From Flavobacterium beibuense F44-8 (GTDB lineage Bacteria; Bacteroidota; Bacteroidia; Flavobacteriales; Flavobacteriaceae): a DNA stretch of 64,000 nucleotides. This document shows, one piece after another, positions 20,580 to 27,709 of this stretch. The stretch spans positions 1 through 64,000 of the forward strand of contig NZ_JRLV01000016.1 of NCBI RefSeq assembly GCF_000769915.1. The letters run 5' to 3'. The first letter of the stretch is position 1. Every line of letters begins with the position of its first letter. The notes below the pieces were generated by a model that made no database searches, was not told the origin of the DNA, and saw only the letters and a program-made list of their open reading frames with translations. The position numbers and the translations under genes are program-made.

Positions 20580-20900
20580 TTAATCTTCCGTTTTATAAAC
20601 CTTTATCTTCTTTGGCGGAACCGATGCGGGATAAATTCCCTTCGGCTCCATTTTTTTTGATATTGTAGATTCCATTTTGAGCTTCATTAACTGAGACCTC
20701 ATATCCACAAATTCAGATCGCAGCTTTTTAACCTCATCATTCAGTTCGGTTTTACGATATACCTTTTGCTCATAATTGTGCGAATTTGCAATAAGCACCA
20801 TGGCAACTAAAATAAGGAACACAATAAAGCGCCAGTTTTTAACCGACCCTTCATCTACCAGATATTTAGCTTTCAGTAAACTGTAAACACCACCTTTCAT
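20580..20900 (-). CDS. ftsL: FtsL-like divisome membrane protein
   Basis: A 106-residue bitopic protein: basic N-terminus, one membrane segment at about residues 24-41, then a heptad-like coiled coil (about 45-80) and a basic tail. Topology, size and position between rsmH and ftsI match FtsL, which forms a complex with FtsB and FtsQ. FtsL sequences diverge too far for residue-level proof, so the name rests on context and architecture. Confidence 0.85.
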   Translation of the reverse strand: MKGGVYSLLKAKYLVDEGSVKNWRFIVFLILVAMVLIANSHNYEQKVYRKTELNDEVKKLRSEFVDMRSQLMKLKMESTISKKMEPKGIYPASVPPKKIKVYKTED

Positions 20901-20904
20901 GACC

Positions 20905-21813
20905 TTATAGTTTTTCTGCTATTCTCAACTTGGCACTTCTTGCCCTGTTATTCACTTCTATTTCTTCCTCTGTAGGAACTATCAGTTTACCAACCGCTTT
21001 TAAAGGCACTTCAAAATTCCCAAACATATCACGCTCAGGTTCACCTTCAAACATTCCGTTTCTTATAAAGCGTTTTACCAACCTGTCTTCAAGCGAGTGG
21101 TATGATATAACACTCAGTCTTCCGCCCGGCTTTAACACCTCCAGAGTTTGCTCTAAAAACTCTTTAAGCACATCAATCTCCTGGTTCACCTCTATACGAA
21201 TAGCCTGATAGATTTGCGCCAGTATCTTATTACTTTTATGAGCCGGTAAAAAACGGCTAAGCACCTGCTTAAGCTGCTCAGTACTCTTTATACTATTATC
21301 GCGTCTTGCATTTACAATTGTATTTGCCAGTGCGCCTGCATTTTTAAGCTCGCCATACTCAAAAAACATTTTTTTAAGCTGCTGCTCCTCATACTCATTC
21401 ACCACATTGTAAGCACTAACAGCACTTTTTTGATTCATGCGCATATCCAGCCCGGCATCAAAACGGGTAGAAAAACCACGCTCCGCCACATCAAACTGAT
21501 GTGAAGAAACACCAAAGTCTCCAAGCACCCCGTCTACCTCCTTAATACCATAAAACCTCAAGTATCTTTTTAAGAACCTGAAGTTTTCCGGAATCAAAGT
21601 AAACCTGTCGTCCTGTATTACATTTGCCTGCGCATCCTCATCCTGATCAAAAGCAAACAGTTTCCCGTTAGGGCCCAGCCTGCTCATTATCTCCCTGGAG
21701 TGCCCTCCGCCACCAAAAGTGACATCCACATACACCCCGTCCGGTTTTATATCGAGTCCGTCTACGGTTTCTTTCAGCAAAACCGGGTTATGATATTCCA
21801 TCGTCGTCATCAT
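20905..21813 (-). CDS. rsmH: 16S rRNA (cytosine(1402)-N4)-methyltransferase
   Basis: SAM-dependent methyltransferase making m4C1402 in 16S rRNA (formerly MraW). About 300 residues, normal for the family. The SAM loop DVTFGGGGHS lies near residues 29-39; YHSLEDRLVKRF and the terminal NNRARSAKLR motif are diagnostic. Two starts are possible: ATG 21813 (MMTTMEY) or ATG 21801 (MEYHNP), the latter matching the usual family N-terminus. Either overlaps the end of mraZ by 14-26 bases. Four bases separate it from ftsL. Confidence 0.97.
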   Translation of the reverse strand: MMTTMEYHNPVLLKETVDGLDIKPDGVYVDVTFGGGGHSREIMSRLGPNGKLFAFDQDEDAQANVIQDDRFTLIPENFRFLKRYLRFYGIKEVDGVLGDFGVSSHQFDVAERGFSTRFDAGLDMRMNQKSAVSAYNVVNEYEEQQLKKMFFEYGELKNAGALANTIVNARRDNSIKSTEQLKQVLSRFLPAHKSNKILAQIYQAIRIEVNQEIDVLKEFLEQTLEVLKPGGRLSVISYHSLEDRLVKRFIRNGMFEGEPERDMFGNFEVPLKAVGKLIVPTEEEIEVNNRARSAKLRIAEKL

Positions 21814-22261
21814 TTAAATTCCCCATTACTTCTTCTGCAAGATCAGCAAAATCAACAACCGAGTCGTCTATTGATTTTTCATACTTATCTTTGTCCCAAA
21901 TCTCAACAATGTTAACCGCCGAAGAAAGCACAATCTCTTTATCAATCCCTGCAAAAGCAACAAGATCTTTTGAAATCAACAGCCTTCCGGCAGCATCTAT
22001 CTCCACGATTTTCACACCAGCAGTAAACCTGCGGATGAAATCGTTATTCTTCTTCACAAAACGATTCAGCTTATTTATTTTCTGCATCATTTTATTCCAC
22101 TCTGTCATTGGATACAATTCAAGACATGGCTGAAAAACCGAACGTTTTAAAACAAAACCATCTTCCAGACCGGCATGCAGCTGTTTCTTCAAAGGGGCAG
22201 GAATCATCAGCCTTCCCTTCGAATCTACCTTACATTCGTATGTCCCTACAATGGTATTCAA
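21788..22261 (-). CDS. mraZ: MraZ, transcriptional regulator of the dcw cluster
   Basis: DNA-binding regulator with two SpoVT/AbrB-like halves, each with its DxxGR signature (DSKGR and DAAGR). It represses its own operon in enterobacteria. The start is set at TTG 22261, giving 157 residues beginning (M)NTIVGTYECKVD, which matches the family N-terminus. An in-frame ATG at 22312 would add 17 residues unlike MraZ, lies inside the operator boxes and upstream of the promoter element at 22289-22296, so it cannot be translated from that promoter. First gene of the cluster. Confidence 0.95.
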   Translation of the reverse strand: MNTIVGTYECKVDSKGRLMIPAPLKKQLHAGLEDGFVLKRSVFQPCLELYPMTEWNKMMQKINKLNRFVKKNNDFIRRFTAGVKIVEIDAAGRLLISKDLVAFAGIDKEIVLSSAVNIVEIWDKDKYEKSIDDSVVDFADLAEEVMGNLNDDDDGIS

Positions 22262-22288
22262 GCAGTTACGTTTTGGGTTGTTTATTAG

Positions 22289-22296
22289 CAAATATA
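22289..22296 (-). promoter_or_regulatory. dcw cluster promoter (-7 element)
   Basis: Read on the minus strand this is TATATTTG, a perfect match to the Bacteroidota -7 consensus TAnnTTTG. It lies 28 bases before the mraZ TTG start, leaving a leader of about 20 bases. No TTTG -33 element is apparent; that zone is occupied by the MraZ-type boxes. Confidence 0.8.
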
Positions 22297-22305
22297 TGGA
22301 AATAT

Positions 22306-22364
22306 TTACCACTTATTACCACTTTCTACCACTTTGTTAATAAGTTTTACCCACCTACACCCAC
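22306..22364 (-). promoter_or_regulatory. MraZ operator array (five boxes)
   Basis: Three head-to-tail decamers in exact 10-bp register: TAAGTGGTAA (22306-22315), AAAGTGGTAA (22316-22325) and AAAGTGGTAG (22326-22335), read on the minus strand. Two more GTGGG cores lie at 22350-22354 and 22360-22364, again 10 bp apart. Spacing and core match known MraZ sites (TGGGN repeats in E. coli, AAAGTG-type repeats in mollicutes). The array covers the -33 region of the promoter, which predicts autorepression. Confidence 0.85.
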
Positions 22365-22629
22365 ATGACAGAATTTTCTGCTACTTATCTCATTACTAAC
22401 CTTTAAATAAATTTTAGCTTTTAAAAAGATATAATGAGGATTTTTTATTTTTTTAAGATTTATTAACACCCGTACTGAAAAAATTTAATTTTTTGAGAAT
22501 AGATTATTTTTTTAACATTAAAAATTAAAAATCAGGTATTTACACTCCAAAAAAGAGTTAAGTGATGCTTACTGAATAAATTTCACATGCATGCATAAAA
22601 ATAAAGCCCGAATATTATCTATAATATTA
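22365..22629. other. Intergenic region between mraZ and the hydrolase gene
   Basis: A divergent, strongly AT-rich spacer between the MraZ boxes and the promoter of the rightward hydrolase gene. I see no gene, RNA or clear repeat in it, apart from a short TGCATGCA palindrome near 22588. Confidence 0.5.
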
Positions 22630-22637
22630 TATATTTG
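22630..22637 (+). promoter_or_regulatory. Promoter of the hydrolase gene (-7 element)
   Basis: TATATTTG, a perfect TAnnTTTG match, 29 bases before the ATG at 22667. No convincing -33 TTTG. Confidence 0.7.
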
Positions 22638-22666
22638 TGCATATTTGAAATTGTTACAAATTTAAC

Positions 22667-23428
22667 ATGCATACCACCAAGAAAGAAGGTAAATACACTT
22701 ATTATGAAGCCGGTGAAGGCACTCCGATAATCATACTTCATGGCCTCATGGGAGGACTGAGTAACTTTGACGGTGTTGCAAAATACTTCCCGAAAGAAGG
22801 TTATAAGGTGGTTATTCCGGAACTGCCTATATACACACAGAGTATTTTAAAGACTAATGTAAAGGCTTTTGCTAAGTGGGTTAAAGACTTTATTACCCAT
22901 ATGGGATATGACAGGGTTATAATGCTGGGCAACTCCCTTGGAGGTCATATTGCATTATACCATACTAAAATGTATCCTGAAAAAATGCTGGGACTTATCA
23001 TAACAGGTAGCTCAGGATTATATGAAAGCGCAATGGGCGACAGCTACCCAAGACGCGGCGACTATGAATACATTAAGAGAAAAGCTCAGGATGTATTTTA
23101 TGACCCGGCGGTAGCTACAAAGGAAATTGTAGACGAGGTTTTTGAAACAGCAAACGACCGACTGAAGCTTATAAAAACCCTAACGATTGCAAAAAGCGCC
23201 ATACGCCATAACATGGCTAACGACCTACCTAAAATGCATATCCCTACCTGTATAATATGGGGACGAAACGATAAGGTTACTCCTCCTGAAGTTGCAGAAG
23301 AGTTCCATAGCCTGCTACCAAACTCAGACCTTTACTGGATTGAACAGTGCGGACATGCAGCCATGATGGAGCATCCGGATGAGTTTAACAGACTAATGCA
23401 CGAATGGCTTAAAAAGTCAAACATATAA
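22667..23428 (+). CDS. Alpha/beta-fold hydrolase
   Basis: A 253-residue cytoplasmic alpha/beta hydrolase with no signal peptide. Visible features are the oxyanion-hole segment HGLMGG (residues 25-30), nucleophile elbow GNSLGGH (Ser90), probable acid Asp202 in GRNDKV, and catalytic His230 in CGHA. The substrate cannot be told from sequence; carboxylesterases and C-C hydrolases share this layout. Monocistronic, with its own promoter and terminator. Confidence 0.92.
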   Translation: MHTTKKEGKYTYYEAGEGTPIIILHGLMGGLSNFDGVAKYFPKEGYKVVIPELPIYTQSILKTNVKAFAKWVKDFITHMGYDRVIMLGNSLGGHIALYHTKMYPEKMLGLIITGSSGLYESAMGDSYPRRGDYEYIKRKAQDVFYDPAVATKEIVDEVFETANDRLKLIKTLTIAKSAIRHNMANDLPKMHIPTCIIWGRNDKVTPPEVAEEFHSLLPNSDLYWIEQCGHAAMMEHPDEFNRLMHEWLKKSNI

Positions 23429-23436
23429 AAACACAG

Positions 23437-23459
23437 AATCCGGCTCCTGCCGGATTTTT
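23437..23459 (+). terminator. Terminator of the hydrolase gene
   Basis: Perfect 8-bp stem AATCCGGC/GCCGGATT with a TCCT loop followed by T residues, 9 bases past the stop codon. Confidence 0.9.
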
Positions 23460-23500
23460 AATATAATCCCGACACATAATCCCGTTTATATATTTATACC

Positions 23501-23508
23501 TAAATTTG
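23501..23508 (+). promoter_or_regulatory. Promoter of engB (-7 element)
   Basis: TAAATTTG matches TAnnTTTG and lies 40 bases before the engB ATG, just after the preceding terminator. Confidence 0.65.
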
Positions 23509-23547
23509 CAGGCATACGGCCTGGCCGGGAAACCAAATTTTTAAAAG

Positions 23548-24168
23548 ATGAAGATAGATACCGCCGAATTTATTATCAGTAACTCTGACGTAAGCAAATG
23601 CCCTAAAGAACCACTTCCTGAGTATGCCTTTATAGGACGCTCTAACGTTGGAAAGTCGTCTCTTATAAATATGCTTACCAATAATAAGAATCTGGCTAAA
23701 ACTTCATCTAAGCCCGGAAAAACACAGCTTATAAACCATTTCAAAATAAACAGCAACTGGTTTCTTGTCGATTTACCCGGGTACGGTTACGCAAAGGTTT
23801 CTAAACACACCAAGCAGGTTTTCCAAAAGTTTATTACTGAATATTTTGAGAAACGAGAACAGCTGGTATGCGCTTTTGTTTTAATTGACATTAGGCACGA
23901 AGCCCAAAAAATTGACCTTGAGTTTATTAACTACCTTGGTGAAGCAGAAGTACCTTTCTGTATTATTTTTACGAAAGCCGATAAAATAAGTAAAGGAAAA
24001 ATAGGTCAGCACATTGCAGCTTATAAAAAACAGTTACTGGCGAATAACTGGGAAGAAATGCCTCCGCACTTTGTAACCTCATCACAGGATGGTACAGGTC
24101 GCGATACATTATTAGAGTATATAGACGAAGTAAACCAGTCGATATTCAATAATACCGACTTTGTATAA
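23548..24168 (+). CDS. engB: Ribosome biogenesis GTPase EngB/YsxC
   Basis: TRAFAC-class GTPase needed for large-subunit maturation. It has 206 residues. G1 loop GRSNVGKSS (residues 30-38), G2 region SKPGKTQ, G3 [10 protein letters not shown] and G4 TKAD are in the right order. ATG start with its own promoter. The stop codon directly abuts the stop codon of the convergent acetyltransferase gene (24168/24169), with no terminator between them. Confidence 0.96.
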   Translation: MKIDTAEFIISNSDVSKCPKEPLPEYAFIGRSNVGKSSLINMLTNNKNLAKTSSKPGKTQLINHFKINSNWFLVDLPGYGYAKVSKHTKQVFQKFITEYFEKREQLVCAFVLIDIRHEAQKIDLEFINYLGEAEVPFCIIFTKADKISKGKIGQHIAAYKKQLLANNWEEMPPHFVTSSQDGTGRDTLLEYIDEVNQSIFNNTDFV

Positions 24169-24633
24169 TTACAACAGCTTTTCCATAAAATAATTGGTTA
24201 GCACCTGTCCGTTTCGCTCCACCTGCTGTTGTTTCAGCACAATATAACCGTGCTTTTCAAAAAAAGGTTTTGCTGTTACCGAAGCCGCCACTGTTATCCT
24301 GCTGATACTATTAGCAAGCGCATATTGTTCTATAGTCTCTTTTATTAAAGTAGCTATACCACACCCCTGATGATCTTTATGCACAAACAAATGATCAAAA
24401 TATCCTGAGGCATCAATATCACCAAAGCCTGCAATAATACCGTTATGCTGCACCACTACTGTATAGTTTTGAGACAGCACCTTAGCCCAGCGCTCATAAT
24501 CCAGTTCGGCAGGGGCCCAGGCCTCCAATTGTGCATCGGTGTAATCTTTTTTATTTACTGCATGTACAGTTTGATAAAACAGCGTTACCACCTCATTGCA
24601 GTCTTCCTCTTTATATTGGCGAATAGTATACAT
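24169..24633 (-). CDS. GNAT family N-acetyltransferase
   Basis: A 154-residue single-domain acetyltransferase. The acetyl-CoA loop is in the segment DHQGCGIATLI, and FFEKHGY is the usual late GNAT motif. Start taken at ATG 24633 (MYTIRQY); a TTG four codons upstream is in frame but unlike the family. Substrate unknown. It lies just downstream of the gldC terminator. Confidence 0.9.
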   Translation of the reverse strand: MYTIRQYKEEDCNEVVTLFYQTVHAVNKKDYTDAQLEAWAPAELDYERWAKVLSQNYTVVVQHNGIIAGFGDIDASGYFDHLFVHKDHQGCGIATLIKETIEQYALANSISRITVAASVTAKPFFEKHGYIVLKQQQVERNGQVLTNYFMEKLL

Positions 24634-24636
24634 ATA

Positions 24637-24665
24637 TAAAAACAAAAAGCGGCCGGAGCCGCTTT
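24637..24665 (-). terminator. Terminator of gldB-gldC
   Basis: Perfect 8-bp stem (24646-24653 with 24658-24665, AAAGCGGC/GCCGCTTT) and a four-base loop. On the minus strand a T-rich tract follows. It lies between gldC and the acetyltransferase start. Confidence 0.88.
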
Positions 24666-24667
24666 AA

Positions 24668-25015
24668 TTAATTATCGTCTTTTTTAAGCTCAAGCTTCTC
24701 TGCAAAATAATCACAAAAATCTCTCATGGTCTCAGCCATTTTAGTTTCGGTAGTAGCACGCTCAAAAGTATGTGACATGGAAACCAGCGTTTGGTGGAAA
24801 AACACCTTCATTTCATCTACCGGCATATCCTTAGTCCATAAATCAATACGCATGCTTTCCTGGCTTTTAGGATCCCAAACCGAAAGCATCATAGCTTTGG
24901 TTTCCTGATTCACCACACCACCATCTCGGGCAGTCCAGCTTAGTTTCTCAGGAACCCTGTTCTCATCAAGCTCAACATTTACTTTTATCTCTGATTTAAG
25001 TGTATTCTTAGACAT
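24668..25015 (-). CDS. gldC: Gliding motility protein GldC
   Basis: A 115-residue soluble protein without signal peptide, matching GldC of gliding Flavobacteriia. GldC is genetically linked to GldB and enhances, but is not strictly required for, gliding; its biochemistry is unknown. Features are the SWTARDGG stretch and the acidic C-terminus. Its ATG overlaps the gldB stop codon by one base (TAATG), so the pair is coupled. Confidence 0.93.
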   Translation of the reverse strand: MSKNTLKSEIKVNVELDENRVPEKLSWTARDGGVVNQETKAMMLSVWDPKSQESMRIDLWTKDMPVDEMKVFFHQTLVSMSHTFERATTETKMAETMRDFCDYFAEKLELKKDDN

Positions 25016-25977
25016 TATTTTTTGGGTTTGTATTTAGAGTTATCAAAAATTGTTTTTGCATCCGTGTTTAAAAGATTCTGCAAAGTTACATCTTTATTGT
25101 TTTCCATGTATGCCCTAACAATTTGCCATCCCATCCAAACACCTAACCTGCCCGGAGACTCGTTATCCAGCTCAAGATAAAACTTAGAGAAAGGTGCCGG
25201 GTTTACAAAGCGTGATGCCAGTTTAGCATCGGTATCAAATAAAACTTTATTCTCTATAAAATAACGCCAAATTTCAGATTCGTTTTCCTCTGCCCAAAGC
25301 TCCTGCTCATCGGTATACCCCATTTTTACAGCATCTGTAGCATTAGGGATAATAACATCTTTCATATACAGCTCTTTACCAAAATACACTATAAGCGCAA
25401 GGAACGTTCTGTTTTTAGGGGGAGCAATATAATCTGTCGCAAAAGATGAAACCACATCGGGCACTATCTGGTTTGGCTCAAAAGTCTGCACCTGATAACT
25501 TGGCAAACCGTCATATAGTTTATTATCCTTACCTAAGTACAGGTTAATAGGTATAGCCACTACCTCTGGTGAGTATACCGCTCTTTGATTTTCATTGTCA
25601 GATATAATAGTAAACACCTCGGGCGTACTGAAATCATTAAAATAATATTTCATGTGTTTGAATGCCGACTCTAAATCTGCCTCAAGGGTATTGAATTTAG
25701 CGAACTCCTTATCAGTCTCCTCTTTTAGCTGACGCATAAAAGGATCGTTCATATTATTTACCCAAACCGAGTCGGGGAAGTTTTGAGGAAAAAAGTACGG
25801 ATAAGCCTCTTTCAGTTTAGGTAAATCTTCGGGCTTGCTGTTGTAAAACACATCGTCAAACCTTACAATTTTCACCTCACCTACCTCTACATTTTCAATT
25901 TCTTTTTCAATTTCACTCTTGCCGTTGCACGATATTAATACTAACGGAAAGATTAAAAGCAGAAAATATTTCTTCAT
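25015..25977 (-). CDS. gldB: Gliding motility lipoprotein GldB
   Basis: Membrane-anchored lipoprotein essential for gliding in Flavobacterium johnsoniae. The lipobox LISC puts the lipidated cysteine at residue 17 when translation starts at ATG 25977 (MKKYFLL). An ATG five codons upstream (25992) is less likely because it lengthens the n-region. The mature part, about 300 residues, shows IVRFDDVFY and a C-terminal LGVWMGWQIVRAYM segment typical of GldB. Divergent from nadE, with back-to-back promoters. Confidence 0.95.
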   Translation of the reverse strand: MKKYFLLLIFPLVLISCNGKSEIEKEIENVEVGEVKIVRFDDVFYNSKPEDLPKLKEAYPYFFPQNFPDSVWVNNMNDPFMRQLKEETDKEFAKFNTLEADLESAFKHMKYYFNDFSTPEVFTIISDNENQRAVYSPEVVAIPINLYLGKDNKLYDGLPSYQVQTFEPNQIVPDVVSSFATDYIAPPKNRTFLALIVYFGKELYMKDVIIPNATDAVKMGYTDEQELWAEENESEIWRYFIENKVLFDTDAKLASRFVNPAPFSKFYLELDNESPGRLGVWMGWQIVRAYMENNKDVTLQNLLNTDAKTIFDNSKYKPKK

Positions 25978-26006
25978 AATTTGTGTTATCATTTAAAGTT
26001 TTCCTG

Positions 26007-26039
26007 TTTGGAATTATTTACTTTTATAAAGTATTTTTG
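26007..26039 (+). promoter_or_regulatory. nadE promoter (-33 and -7 elements)
   Basis: TTTG at 26007-26010 and TATTTTTG at 26032-26039 are separated by 21 bases, fitting the Bacteroidota promoter (TTTG, 17-23 bases, TAnnTTTG). The nadE ATG lies 37 bases further on. Confidence 0.78.
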
Positions 26040-26041
26040 TG

Positions 26042-26071
26042 CAAATATACATTACTAAACCTAATACCAAA
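26042..26071 (-). promoter_or_regulatory. gldB promoter (-33 and -7 elements)
   Basis: On the minus strand TTTG (26071-26068) is followed 18 bases later by TATATTTG (26049-26042). It lies within three bases of the oppositely oriented nadE -7 element, so the two promoters overlap. A second TATATTTG (26075-26068) abuts it. Confidence 0.75.
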
Positions 26072-26075
26072 TATA

Positions 26076-26882
26076 ATGGCTGCATCCCGAAAATTTAAAA
26101 CCGAAACTGCAAACGAATATATAGTAAACTGGCTGCGTGATTATGCAACTAACGCAAAAGTAAAAGGTTTTGTTGTAGGGATATCGGGCGGAATTGATTC
26201 GGCAGTAACATCCAGCCTTTGCGCCCAAACCGGTTTACCTACATTATGTGTAGAAATGCCAATACACCAGGCAGAAAACCAGGTTAGCCGAGGCAGGGAG
26301 CATATAAAGCAGCTTATGGGTAGGTTTGATAACGTATCTACAGTAGAAGCTGACCTTACCCCTGTTTTTGAAACTTTCAGAAAACAGGTTCCCGAAACCG
26401 AAAACCAATACCTGCAGGACTTAACCCTTGCTAATACAAGAGCCCGACTACGAATGACAACCCTGTACTACTTTGCAGGAATAAACAGTGCTCTTGTAGC
26501 AGGAACAGGTAATAAGGTAGAAGATTTTGGGGTTGGTTTCTTTACCAAATATGGTGATGGTGGTGTAGATCTTAGCCCTATTGCCGATTTAATGAAGTCG
26601 GAAGTACGGGAGCTTGCCAAATTCCTTAAAGTTCCGGAGAGTATTATTGCCGCAAAACCTACTGACGGATTGTTTGGTGATGACCGTAGTGATGAGGATC
26701 AATTAGGAGCAAGTTATGACGAATTGGAATGGGCAATGCTCCAAGCTGAAAAAGGAAAAAAACACGACGACTTTACCGGAAGGCAAAAAGAGGTTTTTAA
26801 CATTTATTTAAGACTAAACGCTATTAACCAGCACAAAATGAACCCAATACCGGTGTGTGAGATACCATTAAATTTGAAATAA
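26076..26882 (+). CDS. nadE: NAD+ synthetase
   Basis: Adenine-nucleotide alpha-hydrolase enzyme converting deamido-NAD to NAD. About 268 residues from ATG 26076 (MAASRKF). The PP-loop GISGGIDSA is at residues 35-43, and the later GTGNKVEDFGVGFFTKYGDG segment matches the family. No glutaminase domain is present, so it should use ammonia or an external donor. A longer in-frame start (25983) would lie upstream of the promoter and is rejected. Confidence 0.96.
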   Translation: MAASRKFKTETANEYIVNWLRDYATNAKVKGFVVGISGGIDSAVTSSLCAQTGLPTLCVEMPIHQAENQVSRGREHIKQLMGRFDNVSTVEADLTPVFETFRKQVPETENQYLQDLTLANTRARLRMTTLYYFAGINSALVAGTGNKVEDFGVGFFTKYGDGGVDLSPIADLMKSEVRELAKFLKVPESIIAAKPTDGLFGDDRSDEDQLGASYDELEWAMLQAEKGKKHDDFTGRQKEVFNIYLRLNAINQHKMNPIPVCEIPLNLK

Positions 26883-26968
26883 AATTCTTTCATTCACAAT
26901 ACTTTAAGATTTTAATAAGATTTTAATTGCTAACTTTACTGTAAGTTTTAACTCAAAAAATAGCAATT

Positions 26969-27598
26969 ATGATCAAACTATGCTTAGCGGATAATCATCC
27001 TGTAGTACACTACGGAATGAAGGCCTATTTTAGCGAAAATCCGGAAATCAGCTTTGCAGGGGTGGTAAACAATCTGGAAGGACTTATGGACGTGCTGAAA
27101 AAAAAGACTGTTGACGCCGCCATTATTGACCTGGAGTTAGACGGCTTAACGAGTATAAGCTCTGTTAAATCTCTTGTTAAGGACTATCCCGACACCAAGA
27201 TTGTGATTTTTACCAATCTTGCCGAACAGATATATGCCCCAAATGCCTTAAAGGCCGGAGTATCGGCCTATGTGCATAAAAACGCAAGAATGGAAGACCT
27301 TGAAAATGCCATTAAAAAGGTAATGCAAGGTGAAGTAGTATTTAGCGATCTTGTTAAAAAGAACCTAGCACTGCTTAATAAGGGTAAAAAATCTGAGAGA
27401 CTGTACAGGAAACTTTCTTCACGAGAAATTGAAGTATTACGCTACTTAAGTGAGGGTAAAAAGAATAAGGAAATTGCAAAACTCCTTGACCTTAACGAGA
27501 AAACTATAAGTACCTATAAATTAAGGTTACTTACCAAACTACATGTTACTAACCTAGTAGACTTAGTTAACAAAGCTAAAACGCTGGAAATAGTTTAA
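26969..27598 (+). CDS. Orphan NarL/FixJ-type response regulator
   Basis: A 209-residue transcription factor: receiver domain (about 1-125) with phospho-acceptor Asp54 in IIDLELDGL, a conserved Thr in IFTNLAEQ and Lys in VHKN. The C-terminal LuxR-type helix-turn-helix (about 140-205) has LSSREIEVLRYL and NEIAK-like signatures. The usual acidic pair is D8-N9 rather than two aspartates. No kinase lies beside it. It sits between nadE and dnaG; target unknown. Confidence 0.93.
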   Translation: MIKLCLADNHPVVHYGMKAYFSENPEISFAGVVNNLEGLMDVLKKKTVDAAIIDLELDGLTSISSVKSLVKDYPDTKIVIFTNLAEQIYAPNALKAGVSAYVHKNARMEDLENAIKKVMQGEVVFSDLVKKNLALLNKGKKSERLYRKLSSREIEVLRYLSEGKKNKEIAKLLDLNEKTISTYKLRLLTKLHVTNLVDLVNKAKTLEIV

Positions 27599-27709
27599 CC
27601 CTAACATTCATTCCGGGAACACAACTCTACCAAACCAATCACCTTTTATATTATCGGATTTTTTTGAGATGCTTTATACCATTATAAACGCATCGTGGAA
27701 GTGTATTGC

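Noticed and set aside
25983-26075. 31-residue N-terminal extension of nadE
   Set aside because: Hydrophobic extension lies upstream of the mapped promoter elements and does not match NAD synthetases; ATG 26076 fits.
27668-27694. Hairpin between the orphan regulator gene and dnaG (GATGC...GCATC)
   Set aside because: It has a bulge, an AT-rich stem and no T tract on the exit side of either strand, so I did not call it a terminator.
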